From positions 1-19,399 of the forward strand of contig VBGU01000047.1 in assembly GCA_005881085.1 (NCBI GenBank): a DNA stretch of 19,399 nucleotides, given 5' to 3'. The position numbers and the translations under genes were made by a program. Position 1 is the stretch's first letter; the number at the start of each line of letters is the position of its first letter. This stretch comes from Chloroflexota bacterium. GTDB taxonomy: Bacteria > Chloroflexota > Limnocylindria > P2-11E. Below, one piece after another: positions 6,885-14,017 of this stretch. The notes beneath the pieces were generated by a model. It was not told where the DNA came from. It did no database searches and saw only the letters and a list, made by a program, of their open reading frames with translations.

Positions 6885-7613
6885 CTATGTCCGCGCCATG
6901 ACGGGTATGGCGACGCCCGTCAGGCCACTCGCTTCGTCGCTGGAGACAAATACGACGACCGCGGCGATCTCCGCTGCGGTCGCCCATCGCGATGGATCGG
7001 CCTTGGGCATCGCGGCTCGGTTCTCCGCGTTGTCGATGATGCGCGGCAGGACGCAGTTCGCGGTAATGCCTTCGCGTTTGAGTTCGTCGGCGAGCGACTC
7101 GGTCCAGCGAAGTAGCGCGGCGTTCGCCATCGCGTACCCGGCCGCGCCTCTCTCACCCTTCAGCGCGGCGGTGGAGGCGACGCTCACGACCCGGCCGTAG
7201 CCGCGCGCGCGCATTGGCCGCAGGCACGCCGTCGTGGCGTTCACGATCGTCGCGACCTTCTGATCCCAATAGGCGCGGTACGCGGCGACGTCGCCAGTGC
7301 CGGCATCTGATGCTGCGTATCCACCGATGAGGTTCGCGACGATGTCGACCCGACCCCACGCGCGAAGCACCTGCTCGACGAAGGCTTCCATGGCGCCGCG
7401 GTCGCCGGGATCGGCGGCGCGAACGATCACCCGCGGATCCTCCGGTGTACCGGCCAGGTCACCAAGCGACTCACGCAGAGCGGTGCCCTTGGCCTCGTCT
7501 CGGACGGGTATCGCGACGTGCGCGCCCTGCGCGAGATAGGCGCGCAGGACCGTCGGGCCGATGTTGCCGGTCGCGCCCGTAAGTACTACGGCGCGCTTAG
7601 AAAGATCGAACAT
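6885..7613 (-). CDS. short-chain dehydrogenase/reductase with atypical YxxxN active site
   Basis: 242 residues, normal for a classical SDR. The nucleotide-binding motif TGATGNIG (12-19), the central NLIGG in place of NNAG, and the serine strand VVSVAS before the active-site helix are all present. The catalytic pair is unusual: the usual YxxxK reads Tyr160-Ala-Met-Ala-Asn164, so the Lys that orients NAD(P)H ribose and lowers the Tyr pKa is Asn. The fold will be SDR and it may still bind NAD(P)(H), but ordinary oxidoreductase activity is doubtful. It is first in a minus-strand operon with the GNAT and DUF2269 genes. Its start is only 19 bases from the divergent dxs start. Confidence 0.88.
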   Translation of the reverse strand: MFDLSKRAVVLTGATGNIGPTVLRAYLAQGAHVAIPVRDEAKGTALRESLGDLAGTPEDPRVIVRAADPGDRGAMEAFVEQVLRAWGRVDIVANLIGGYAASDAGTGDVAAYRAYWDQKVATIVNATTACLRPMRARGYGRVVSVASTAALKGERGAAGYAMANAALLRWTESLADELKREGITANCVLPRIIDNAENRAAMPKADPSRWATAAEIAAVVVFVSSDEASGLTGVAIPVMART

Positions 7614-7632
7614 CGCGGCTAGTATCGCGAGG
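7597..7632 (+). promoter_or_regulatory. possible promoter for a leaderless dxs mRNA
   Basis: TAGTAT at 7620-7625 (4/6 match to TATAAT) lies 17 bases after TTAGAA at 7597-7602 (weak, 3/6). Initiation seven bases downstream would fall at or next to the A of the dxs ATG at 7633, where no properly spaced Shine-Dalgarno exists. The -35 lies inside the divergent SDR coding region. Confidence 0.35.
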
Positions 7633-9528
7633 ATGACGGTGCTCGATCGAATTCAGCAGCCACGCGACCTTCGGCTGCTCCATCGCGAAGAGTTGCTCGA
7701 GCTCTGCCGCGAGATCCGCGAGTTCACCGTCGAGAGCGTGCAGAAGACCGGCGGCCATATCTCGTCGAGCCTCGGCACCGTCGAGCTCACCGTGGCGCTT
7801 CACCGTGTCTTCGACTCTCCGCATGACAAGCTCGTCTGGGACACCGGGCATCAGGCCTACGTGCACAAGATGCTGACCGGGCGCCGGGGACGGTTCGACA
7901 CACTGCGGCAGTTCGGCGGCATTTCAGGCTTCCTCGCGCGTAGCGAGTCGGAGCACGACCAGTTCGGCGCGGGGCACGCCGGGACTTCTATCTCCGCGGC
8001 CCAGGGAATGGCCATCGCGCGCGACCTCAAGGGCGATGACAACCACGTCGTCGCGATCATCGGCGACGGCGCACTGACAGCGGGCATGGCGTTCGAGGCC
8101 ATGAACAGCATCGGTCATATGCGCACGCGCGTGATCGTCGTACTGAACGACAACGGTATGAGCATCGCGCCGAACGTCGGTGCGGTCTCACGCATGCTCG
8201 AAGCGCTCCGTACGGCCCAGCCATACCGGGGCGCCAAGCACATCGCGCGTCAGGTCCTCGAGCACATGCCCGGCGGCGAGCTCGCGGAGGAGGCGCGCCG
8301 CCGGATCTTCACGAGCCTCAAAGCGCTCTTCATCCCGAACATCCTGTTCGAGCAGCTCGGCTTTACGTACTTCGGCCCGGTCGATGGTCACGATCTCTTT
8401 GCGGTCGAGGGCGTGCTCGAAAAGGCACGCGACTTCCGCGATGGTCCGGTCTTCGTTCATGTGCAGACGCAGAAGGGTCACGGCTACGGTCCGGCCGAGG
8501 ACGACAATGTGAAGTGGCACGGGGTCTCGGCGACCGGCTCCGCGAGGGCGACGGCCCCGCAGTACACGGCCGTCTTTGCCGATACCGTCCGCGAGGTCCT
8601 GAACGCGGACGAGCGCGCGGTCGCGATCACCGCGGCGATGCCGGGCGGCACCGGCCTGCTGCCCCTCTTCAAGGAATTCCCCACGCGTCTCTTCGATGTC
8701 GGCATCTGCGAGCAGCACGCGGTCACGTTCGCGGCGGGTCTCGCGACCCAGGGAATCGTGCCGATCGTCGCGGTGTATTCGACGTTCCTGCAGCGCGGCT
8801 TCGACCAGGTCGTGCACGATGTCGCGGTTCAGGATCTGTCCGTCGTGTTCGCGATGGACCGGGGCGGGATCGTCGGCGATGACGGCAGGACCCACCAGGG
8901 TCTGTACGACATCGCCTATCTGCGGATCCTCCCGGGCATGACGCTCATGGCGCCGAAGGACGAGGCCGAGCTTCGGCAGATGGTGTGGACCGCCTACCGA
9001 CATGCGGCCGCGAACCGCGGCCCGGTGGGCCTCCGCTTCCCCCGGGGCGCCGGTGTCGGCGCGGCGCTCGACGCGCCACTCGCGGAGATACCGATCGGTC
9101 TCTCGGAGACGCTCCGCGAAGGCGATGGCGTCGCGATCATCGCGTACGGCCATCCGGTCGGCGCCGCGTTGGAAGCCGCGGAGATCCTCGCGCGCGATGG
9201 GCTCGAGGCGACGGTCGTCAACGCCCGCTTCGCGAAACCGCTCGACGAGGAGCGGATCCTCGCGCTCGCGGCGCGGATCCCGCGTTTCGTCACCGTCGAA
9301 GAGCACGTCGTCGCGGGCGGATTCGGCTCGGCGGTCGGCGAGCTCCTCGCCGAACGAGGCGCTCGCGTCGATCTCGAAATCCTCGGGGTCCCGGACGAGC
9401 ACGTCGATCACGGCTCGCAAAAGCTCTGGCGACATCACTATGGCCTCGACGCCGAGGGGATAGCCGCAGCAGTCCGTCGACGTTGGCCACGCCTTGCCCC
9501 AGTGCGCTCCGAGGAGACGGCAGGCTAG
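7633..9528 (+). CDS. dxs: 1-deoxy-D-xylulose-5-phosphate synthase
   Basis: 631 residues, the usual length. The enzyme condenses pyruvate and glyceraldehyde 3-phosphate, releasing CO2, to give DXP, the entry to the MEP isoprenoid pathway and a precursor for thiamine and pyridoxal phosphate. Visible features are LVWDTGHQAYVHKMLTGRR near the N-terminus, the thiamine diphosphate and Mg motif GDGALTAGMAFEAMN (from Gly144) through LNDNGMSI (171-178), the linker KGHGYGPAE, and the catalytic Glu360 in GICEQHAVTF, followed by the transketolase central and C-terminal domains. ATG 7633 is chosen because the product then begins MTVLDRIQQPRDLR, as in the family; an earlier in-frame start would run into the divergent SDR gene. 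No other MEP gene is nearby. Confidence 0.96.
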   Translation: MTVLDRIQQPRDLRLLHREELLELCREIREFTVESVQKTGGHISSSLGTVELTVALHRVFDSPHDKLVWDTGHQAYVHKMLTGRRGRFDTLRQFGGISGFLARSESEHDQFGAGHAGTSISAAQGMAIARDLKGDDNHVVAIIGDGALTAGMAFEAMNSIGHMRTRVIVVLNDNGMSIAPNVGAVSRMLEALRTAQPYRGAKHIARQVLEHMPGGELAEEARRRIFTSLKALFIPNILFEQLGFTYFGPVDGHDLFAVEGVLEKARDFRDGPVFVHVQTQKGHGYGPAEDDNVKWHGVSATGSARATAPQYTAVFADTVREVLNADERAVAITAAMPGGTGLLPLFKEFPTRLFDVGICEQHAVTFAAGLATQGIVPIVAVYSTFLQRGFDQVVHDVAVQDLSVVFAMDRGGIVGDDGRTHQGLYDIAYLRILPGMTLMAPKDEAELRQMVWTAYRHAAANRGPVGLRFPRGAGVGAALDAPLAEIPIGLSETLREGDGVAIIAYGHPVGAALEAAEILARDGLEATVVNARFAKPLDEERILALAARIPRFVTVEEHVVAGGFGSAVGELLAERGARVDLEILGVPDEHVDHGSQKLWRHHYGLDAEGIAAAVRRRWPRLAPVRSEETAG

Positions 9529-9530
9529 CG

Positions 9531-10076
9531 CTGACTCTCGCCCGTATCCCGCCCGTCGTTCTCGCCGCGAGCGCCGTCGTCGTCCTCGCGGTCGTTGCCG
9601 GCACTGCCATCGCTGAGCGCAGCGCCCCGGTTGCCCAGCGACAGACGACGCCTCCGCTCAGTTCCGCATCGCCAGCCACGACACCTTTCCTGTCCACGCC
9701 CGAGGGAACTCAGCCACCACTCAATGGACTTGAGCTCAAGGTGATCGACGCCCTCGGGAAGCTCGGAATCACGGGACTGCGCGCGCAACTTCCCTGTCGG
9801 GACGCGTCGATCTGGGCTGATTTGGGAACAGGATCCCAGCTTTTTGTGAGCGCCTACCCGCTCGGGACCGTCGACCGCAACTACACCGTGATCGATGAAC
9901 GCCAACTCGCTGGGATCGGGGTCCAGCATGTGCGGCGTCCGAGCGATCCCGCGATACGGAGTCGGTTCGAATGCGCGGCAGACGAATACTGGGTCCGCGG
10001 TGCAGTCCCGCCAGCGTTCGCTGACATGGATGCGTTCGTCGAACGCTTCATCAGCGCTCTCGCCTGCTCGCCGTAA
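9531..10076 (+). CDS. hypothetical protein with N-terminal membrane anchor
   Basis: About 181 residues of no family I recognise. A hydrophobic segment at roughly 8-25 (Ala/Val-rich) is followed by a Ser/Thr/Pro/Gln-rich linker (about 30-65). A compact domain follows (about 68-181) with three Cys (LPCRD, FECAAD, ALACSP at the extreme C-terminus) that could form a disulfide outside the membrane. It is probably a signal-anchored or secreted protein. The start is uncertain: CTG 9531 follows the dxs stop by two bases and sits behind GGCAGG, while TTG 9483 would overlap dxs by 46 bases with no ribosome site. It probably shares the dxs transcript, though no functional link is evident. Orientation is convergent with the DinB-like gene. 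Confidence 0.65.
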   Translation: MTLARIPPVVLAASAVVVLAVVAGTAIAERSAPVAQRQTTPPLSSASPATTPFLSTPEGTQPPLNGLELKVIDALGKLGITGLRAQLPCRDASIWADLGTGSQLFVSAYPLGTVDRNYTVIDERQLAGIGVQHVRRPSDPAIRSRFECAADEYWVRGAVPPAFADMDAFVERFISALACSP

Positions 10077-10100
10077 CACTTCCCTGTTGGCGGGGTCGTG

Positions 10101-10550
10101 CTACGTCGCGAGGACGGTCTCGATCTCGTCGAGATGTTCTTTCCGGTGTATGGCACGAGAGAGGTTGAACGGCGGACCGCCGGTCGAGCGGATCTTCGCG
10201 AGCATGGCGTCGCTCAGTGCCTTCACTTTTCCATCGGCTTCTTCTGCTAAGCGAAGCGAGAGCTTCGCGGCATCGCGCGCCGGAAGCGCGAGGCAGAGCG
10301 GTTTGGCCGACTCGTTGACGGCTTCCGTGTTCTCCGGCTCGTAAGGCGTCGGGGCAACTCCGCCCGCCCATTTGTCGAGCCAGTAGATCGCTCGCGCATC
10401 CCAAAACCCGATATGCGCGAGCACTCCCGCGATCGTCCAACCCGCGGGCATCGGCCGGCTCAGATCCGTGTCGCTCATCCGCGCGATGAGCGAACGCAGG
10501 CGCTCACGCTCGGCGTCGGTCTCAACGTCGTGACCCCGATCCTCCGACAT
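10101..10550 (-). CDS. DinB-like four-helix-bundle protein
   Basis: 149 residues from ATG 10550, preceded by GGGGAAAG. The pattern is that of the DinB/YfiT/mycothiol-dependent isomerase fold: a metal-ligand His46 in VLAHIGFWDARA after the WTIAGV entry, and a second pair His135 and His139 in the HRKEHLDEIE helix near the C-terminus, giving the usual three-His site. Members act as metal-dependent thiol-transferases, mostly with bacillithiol or mycothiol, or have unknown roles. No substrate can be read here. It follows the receiver gene by 37 bases on the same strand and may be co-transcribed with it. Confidence 0.8.
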   Translation of the reverse strand: MSEDRGHDVETDAERERLRSLIARMSDTDLSRPMPAGWTIAGVLAHIGFWDARAIYWLDKWAGGVAPTPYEPENTEAVNESAKPLCLALPARDAAKLSLRLAEEADGKVKALSDAMLAKIRSTGGPPFNLSRAIHRKEHLDEIETVLAT

Positions 10551-10587
10551 AGCTTTCCCCCAAGGCGCGAGTCGTGCGTGTTGGAGG

Positions 10588-10974
10588 CTAGGCGACCCTC
10601 GTCGCGCGCGCCAGCAGATCATCGACGCGCCGCACGAGCGCATCGCAATCGAACGGCTTCGCCATGACGCTGCTGGTGCCGAAACGCGCGGAGGCCTGTT
10701 CCGCGCGGTCGGGCGTGGCGGTCAGGAACAGCACCGGAACGTGGATGAATGACGCGCTTGCGCGGAGCAGGTCGAACACATCGATTCCGTTGAGGCCAGG
10801 CATCGACACATCGAGGATCACGAGATCGGGATCGGTCTCGAGCGCCGAAATGTGATCGAGGACGAGCGCTCCGTTCGTCACGTGATCGACGGTGATCGGG
10901 AGGTGCTCCTCGAGCGCTTCCTTGATCGCCGTCGCCGTGTCAGGGTCGTCCTCGGCTACGAGGACGCGCTTCAC
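10588..10974 (-). CDS. stand-alone response regulator receiver protein
   Basis: 128 residues consisting only of a CheY-like receiver. Asp9 and Asp10 form the acidic pocket, Asp55 in VILDVSMPG is the phospho-acceptor, Thr85 in LTAT and Lys106 in AKPF complete the active site. GTG 10974 is chosen because codons between it and the alternative GTG 11040 have AT-rich third positions unlike real coding sequence here. However, 11040 has an AGGTG upstream and 10974 has no clear ribosome site. It belongs to the same broad family as the receiver at 3513-3959 but is only distantly similar. No histidine kinase is nearby, so the partner is unknown. It lies downstream of the sigma/DUF5667 genes on the same strand, separated by about 100 bases. 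Confidence 0.88.
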   Translation of the reverse strand: MKRVLVAEDDPDTATAIKEALEEHLPITVDHVTNGALVLDHISALETDPDLVILDVSMPGLNGIDVFDLLRASASFIHVPVLFLTATPDRAEQASARFGTSSVMAKPFDCDALVRRVDDLLARATRVA

Positions 10975-11076
10975 ACGACGAAAAGGAGAGCCAGAACTCG
11001 GAGGAAGACCCGCTCGTTCGTGCAGAGCGTGCAACGGCACATGCCGGGCACCTATGCACCGGCCATGCCAGCTTCG

Positions 11077-11760
11077 CTACTTCTTCGGAGTCGGCTTCGG
11101 CGGCAAGTTCGAAGGCCGTCCACCGGTACTGCCCTGCCCGCCCCGGCCGGGATCGTTACGAGGCGCGGTTCGTTCCTGCTCGTCGTCGTTGACCTTCTGG
11201 ACGTCGGCCTGAGCGTCCGCGGGCAGCTGCTCTTTCACGGCGTCGAGGACGGCCTTGTGCTTCCCGCGGGCGGCCGCGGCGAGAGATTGCGCCGCACTGC
11301 GCTTGTCTTCGCTGTCGGCGCTGCGCAATTCGTCCAGAGCGTTGGCGAAGCTGTTGACCGCGTCCGCGTATTCCTGCGTCGCGGTCGGCGCGGACGCCGG
11401 CCGACTCTTGGCGATCTCGGCAAGCTCCTCGAGGCGGCGATCGGTCAGCTCTGAGAGGAGCTGCGTGCGCGCGACGTCGTCGAAGGTGAGGGCCAGCCGC
11501 ACCTCTTCGCTCGCGCGCTTCAGCGAATAGAGCGCATCGCCGGGAAGGCTCGATGCGGCGGCACTTGTAGCACCCGCGAGGACGAGCACGAGGATCGCCG
11601 CGGCGGCGAGCGCCGGGCGGAGCATCGCCGGGAACGAGAAGCGGCTCGGGCGCGGCGCGAGGACAGCGACAGCCTCGGACATCAGGCGACCACGCAGCTC
11701 CTTGCGGAACTGCTCCCGCATCACCGGTCGCTCCAGAAGCGGCGAGCGCTGATCAGTCAT
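11077..11760 (-). CDS. DUF5667-domain membrane protein, putative anti-sigma partner
   Basis: 227 residues. A cytoplasmic N-terminus with basic helix MREQFRKELRGRLM (14-27) precedes one transmembrane segment (about 48-68). Just outside the membrane lies the DUF5667 signature LPGDALYSLKRASEEVRLAL (72-91), then a helical region to about 185 and a Pro/Gly/Lys-rich disordered tail. Proteins of this layout commonly sit next to ECF sigma factors in Actinobacteria and Chloroflexi and are suspected, not proven here, to regulate them. ATG 11760 overlaps the sigma gene's TGA as ATGA, so the two are translationally coupled. The N-terminal part lacks an obvious zinc-binding HXXXCXXC motif, so it is not a standard ZAS anti-sigma factor. 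Confidence 0.78.
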   Translation of the reverse strand: MTDQRSPLLERPVMREQFRKELRGRLMSEAVAVLAPRPSRFSFPAMLRPALAAAAILVLVLAGATSAAASSLPGDALYSLKRASEEVRLALTFDDVARTQLLSELTDRRLEELAEIAKSRPASAPTATQEYADAVNSFANALDELRSADSEDKRSAAQSLAAAARGKHKAVLDAVKEQLPADAQADVQKVNDDEQERTAPRNDPGRGGQGSTGGRPSNLPPKPTPKK

Positions 11761-12359
11761 GCCAAGGCCTCGCGCGATGGGATGAGCGTGCGGAGCGCCT
11801 CGAGCGCGCGGAACTGGATGCCGCGCACGGTGCCCTCGCGCTTGCCGACGAGGGTCGCGATCTCCTGTGTGCTGTATCCCTCGACGAAGCGAAGGACGAT
11901 GACCTCTTGCTGCAAGGGAGTGAGCTTCGCGAGCGCCCCGCGCACGGCCTCCTTGTCGGAGAGCGCGAGGATCGTCGCGTCGGGCTCGATGATCTGGTCG
12001 ACATTCGGATGCGCGAGCGCGTCTTCGAACGAGATCTGAATTCGGGAGCGACGGGCGCGGTCGATGACCGCGTTCCGCGCGATGCGGTAGAGCCAGGCAA
12101 GGAAAGCCACCCGCGGCTCGTAGCGCGGGATCGCCCGGAGCGCGCGCATGAACACGTCGCTCACGAGGTCCTCGGCATCTGCGTCGTTCCTTACCCGGTA
12201 GAACACGTATCGGTACACGGCCTCGACGTAGCGGTCGTAGAGCGCTCCGAAGGCGGCCGCGTCCCCCTTTCCGGCGCGTAGGGCGAGGTTTCGGTCCTCG
12301 TCGTCCGGTCCATCGGGGCTAACGGGGTGTACCGGGGGGGTGTTAGGCGAGGGTTTCAC
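11757..12359 (-). CDS. RNA polymerase ECF-type sigma factor (sigma-70 family)
   Basis: 200 residues with the two-domain ECF layout. Region 2 (about 36-105) includes the AEDLVSDVFMRAL core-binding helix and the FLAWLYRIARNAVIDRARR -10-recognition helix. Region 4 (about 140-196) contains LTPLQQEVIVLRFVEGYSTQEIATLVGK followed by the GTVRGIQFRALEALR recognition helix. It directs RNA polymerase to a dedicated promoter set. GTG 12359 overlaps the upstream cytochrome gene's stop as GTGA, and its own stop overlaps the DUF5667 start, so it is the middle of a tightly coupled three-gene operon. A Pro-rich 20-residue N-terminal extension precedes region 2. Targets are unknown; the divergent ccm operon is the nearest candidate. 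Confidence 0.93.
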   Translation of the reverse strand: MKPSPNTPPVHPVSPDGPDDEDRNLALRAGKGDAAAFGALYDRYVEAVYRYVFYRVRNDADAEDLVSDVFMRALRAIPRYEPRVAFLAWLYRIARNAVIDRARRSRIQISFEDALAHPNVDQIIEPDATILALSDKEAVRGALAKLTPLQQEVIVLRFVEGYSTQEIATLVGKREGTVRGIQFRALEALRTLIPSREALA

Positions 12360-12742
12360 TTGAGAGACAGAAGGTAGGCGACCAGGGCGTCCAGGTCGGT
12401 AGGCGACAGGTCTCGGCCTAGATCCCGCGGCATTGAGTCCTGGTACCCCGGTACGACATAGGCCCCCGGATCGAGGATGGACTGGCGGAGGTATTCCTCA
12501 GCCGAGAGCCCAGGCCGGCGGTTCGCCGCCAGGGTACCGGCGTGATCGAGCGGGGGTCCAAGACGCTGGCCGAATAGGTTCGGCTCGTGGCAGTTGGCGC
12601 AGCCCATGGCTCGGTAGAGCTGACGGCCCCGGGCAACCGGTTCGGTCGCCGGAGGCTCGGGAGCACACGCTGCGACGACGAGAGCGAGCAAAAGAAAAAC
12701 GACGGGGGCCGGGGGGCAGCGCCCCCCGATCGGTCCCATCAT
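12356..12742 (-). CDS. monohaem c-type cytochrome lipoprotein
   Basis: 128 residues from tandem ATG codons at 12742 and 12739. An N-terminal hydrophobic stretch ends in a lipobox VAAC (Cys26), indicating export and lipid anchoring on the outer face of the membrane. The haem motif CANCH (48-52) has distal ligand candidate Met104 in DSMP and the final helix DLDALVAYLLSL, the pattern of class I and cytochrome-oxidase-associated cytochromes. It would shuttle electrons at the membrane surface, and it needs the Ccm machinery encoded just across on the other strand. It heads the operon with the ECF sigma factor and DUF5667 protein (4-bp overlaps). Its start overlaps the ccmA start codon. Confidence 0.88.
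   Translation of the reverse strand: MMGPIGGRCPPAPVVFLLLALVVAACAPEPPATEPVARGRQLYRAMGCANCHEPNLFGQRLGPPLDHAGTLAANRRPGLSAEEYLRQSILDPGAYVVPGYQDSMPRDLGRDLSPTDLDALVAYLLSLK
12711..12727. repeat. GC-only hairpin within the start of the cytochrome gene
   Basis: GGGGGGC (12711-12717) and GCCCCCC (12721-12727) form a perfect 7-bp stem with a 3-base loop, 16 bases inside the cytochrome reading frame and just upstream of ccmA. On the minus strand a TTTTTCTTTT run follows about a dozen bases after the stem. This might form an attenuator-like structure at the 5' end of the cytochrome mRNA, or it may only reflect the Gly/Pro codons there. Confidence 0.35.
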
Positions 12743-13352
12743 GCGGACGGTGCAGTCGGGCGCATCGCTCCACGATGCCACGGTCGTCCTGGACGATCGC
12801 GTGATCCTTCGCGCGGTCAACCTCGACGTCGGCCCGGGCCTCACGCTCGTCCGCGGACCGAACGGCTCGGGCAAGACGACGCTTCTTCGTGCCCTGGCCG
12901 GCCTTGTCCCGCTCGCGCGCGGCGATCGAAAGGGATCGGGCGACGTCCTCTACATCGGCCACCGGCCGATGCTGCTGCGCGGGCTCACGGCGCGGGAAAA
13001 CCTGGAGTTCTTCGTGCGCTTCCGCGGCGGCGACACGCGAGGCATCGACGGCGCGCTTCGCGCGTGGGGCGTCGGCGAGGACATGGATCGTCCCGTCGAG
13101 CGACTTTCGGCGGGCGAGCGCAGGCGGGCCGCCCTGGCGCGCGTCGAAACGGAGGGGGTCCCGCTCCTGCTACTGGACGAACCGTTCGCGGATCTCGATG
13201 ACGCGGGCTCGCGCCGGTTGCGACAGACGATCGCGCGGGCGCGTGACGACGGGCGCTCGGTCGTTGTCGCGACGCACGCGCATCCCGAGCTCGACGAGCT
13301 CGCGAAGACACGGCTCGCGATCGACGACGGCGTTGTTGACACCGCCGCGTGA
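12741..13352 (+). CDS. ccmA: haem exporter ABC transporter ATP-binding protein CcmA
   Basis: 203 residues, the usual size. The Walker A motif GPNGSGKTT (39-47), ABC signature LSAGER (122-127) and Walker B LLLLDEP with Asp146 and Glu147 are intact, followed by the switch His region VVVATHAH. CcmA is the ATPase that, with CcmB and CcmC, releases haem-loaded CcmE for cytochrome c assembly. The assignment rests on its short length and on being followed by ccmB and ccmC. ATG 12741 overlaps the divergent cytochrome start on the other strand; GTG 12750 is an alternative. It opens the ccm operon and its stop overlaps ccmB as GTGA. Confidence 0.93.
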   Translation: MRTVQSGASLHDATVVLDDRVILRAVNLDVGPGLTLVRGPNGSGKTTLLRALAGLVPLARGDRKGSGDVLYIGHRPMLLRGLTARENLEFFVRFRGGDTRGIDGALRAWGVGEDMDRPVERLSAGERRRAALARVETEGVPLLLLDEPFADLDDAGSRRLRQTIARARDDGRSVVVATHAHPELDELAKTRLAIDDGVVDTAA

Positions 13353-14017
13353 GCGTTCCATACCGGATCGCGCTCGTCGCGGGGCGCGAGCTCCGTGCCG
13401 AGCGGCGACAACCCGATGGCGTCGTCGCGGCGGTGACCTTCATCGCGGTGCTTGTGCTCCTCGAGAGCCTCGTGGTCGGGCCGTCGATCGCGCGGGACAC
13501 GGATGTCGCTTCGGCGCTGTTCTGGCTCGCGCTCGCGTTCGCGACGATCCTGGCGACGATGCGCTCCTTCGATCGCGAGCTCGAAGACGACGCGCTCGAA
13601 GGCCTCGTCGCGCTCCCCGGTGGCCGCGATGCGCTGTTCGGCGGAAAGGTCCTCTCGCTGGCGACCGTTCTTTTGCTCGTCGCCGTGGTCGGCGGCATCC
13701 TTTCGATCGTGCTTCTCGATCTCCGGATCGCGCTTCCGCTCCATCTGCTCGTGGTCGTCTTGCTTGGCGTTCTCGCCCTCCCTCCGATCGTCGTCGTCGA
13801 TGTCGTACTCGCGCTTCGTCTTCGCGCGCGAGCGGCACTCGTTCCAATCCTCGCCCTGCCCGTTCTCGTGCCGCAGCTCGTCGCGGCCACACGCGGCACG
13901 AGCGCGGCGCTTTCCGGTGACGCGGTCGGGGCTCTGTCATGGGCCGGCTTGCTGTTCGCGTTCGCGGTTGTTTACACGGTCATCGGCCTTACCATCGTTC
14001 CAGCGGCCATCGAGTGA
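13349..14017 (+). CDS. ccmB: haem exporter permease CcmB
   Basis: 222 residues with six hydrophobic segments, as expected for CcmB. The N-terminal ALVAGRELRAERRQ amphipathic entry and the cytoplasmic loop FDRELEDDALEGLVALPGG (about 72-90) are characteristic of the family. It is the membrane partner of the CcmA ATPase. GTG 13349 overlaps the ccmA stop by four bases, and its own TGA overlaps the ccmC GTG in the same way, implying coupled translation and balanced expression of the ABC subunits. Confidence 0.92.
   Translation: MSVPYRIALVAGRELRAERRQPDGVVAAVTFIAVLVLLESLVVGPSIARDTDVASALFWLALAFATILATMRSFDRELEDDALEGLVALPGGRDALFGGKVLSLATVLLLVAVVGGILSIVLLDLRIALPLHLLVVVLLGVLALPPIVVVDVVLALRLRARAALVPILALPVLVPQLVAATRGTSAALSGDAVGALSWAGLLFAFAVVYTVIGLTIVPAAIE

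Noticed and set aside
8188..9438. 416-codon minus-strand frame inside dxs
   Set aside because: Shadow frame caused by high-GC codon use; dxs motifs on the plus strand are unambiguous.
10077..10100. Bidirectional terminator between the small hypothetical gene and the DinB-like gene
   Set aside because: The 24-base convergent gap has no stem of more than a few pairs and no T-run.
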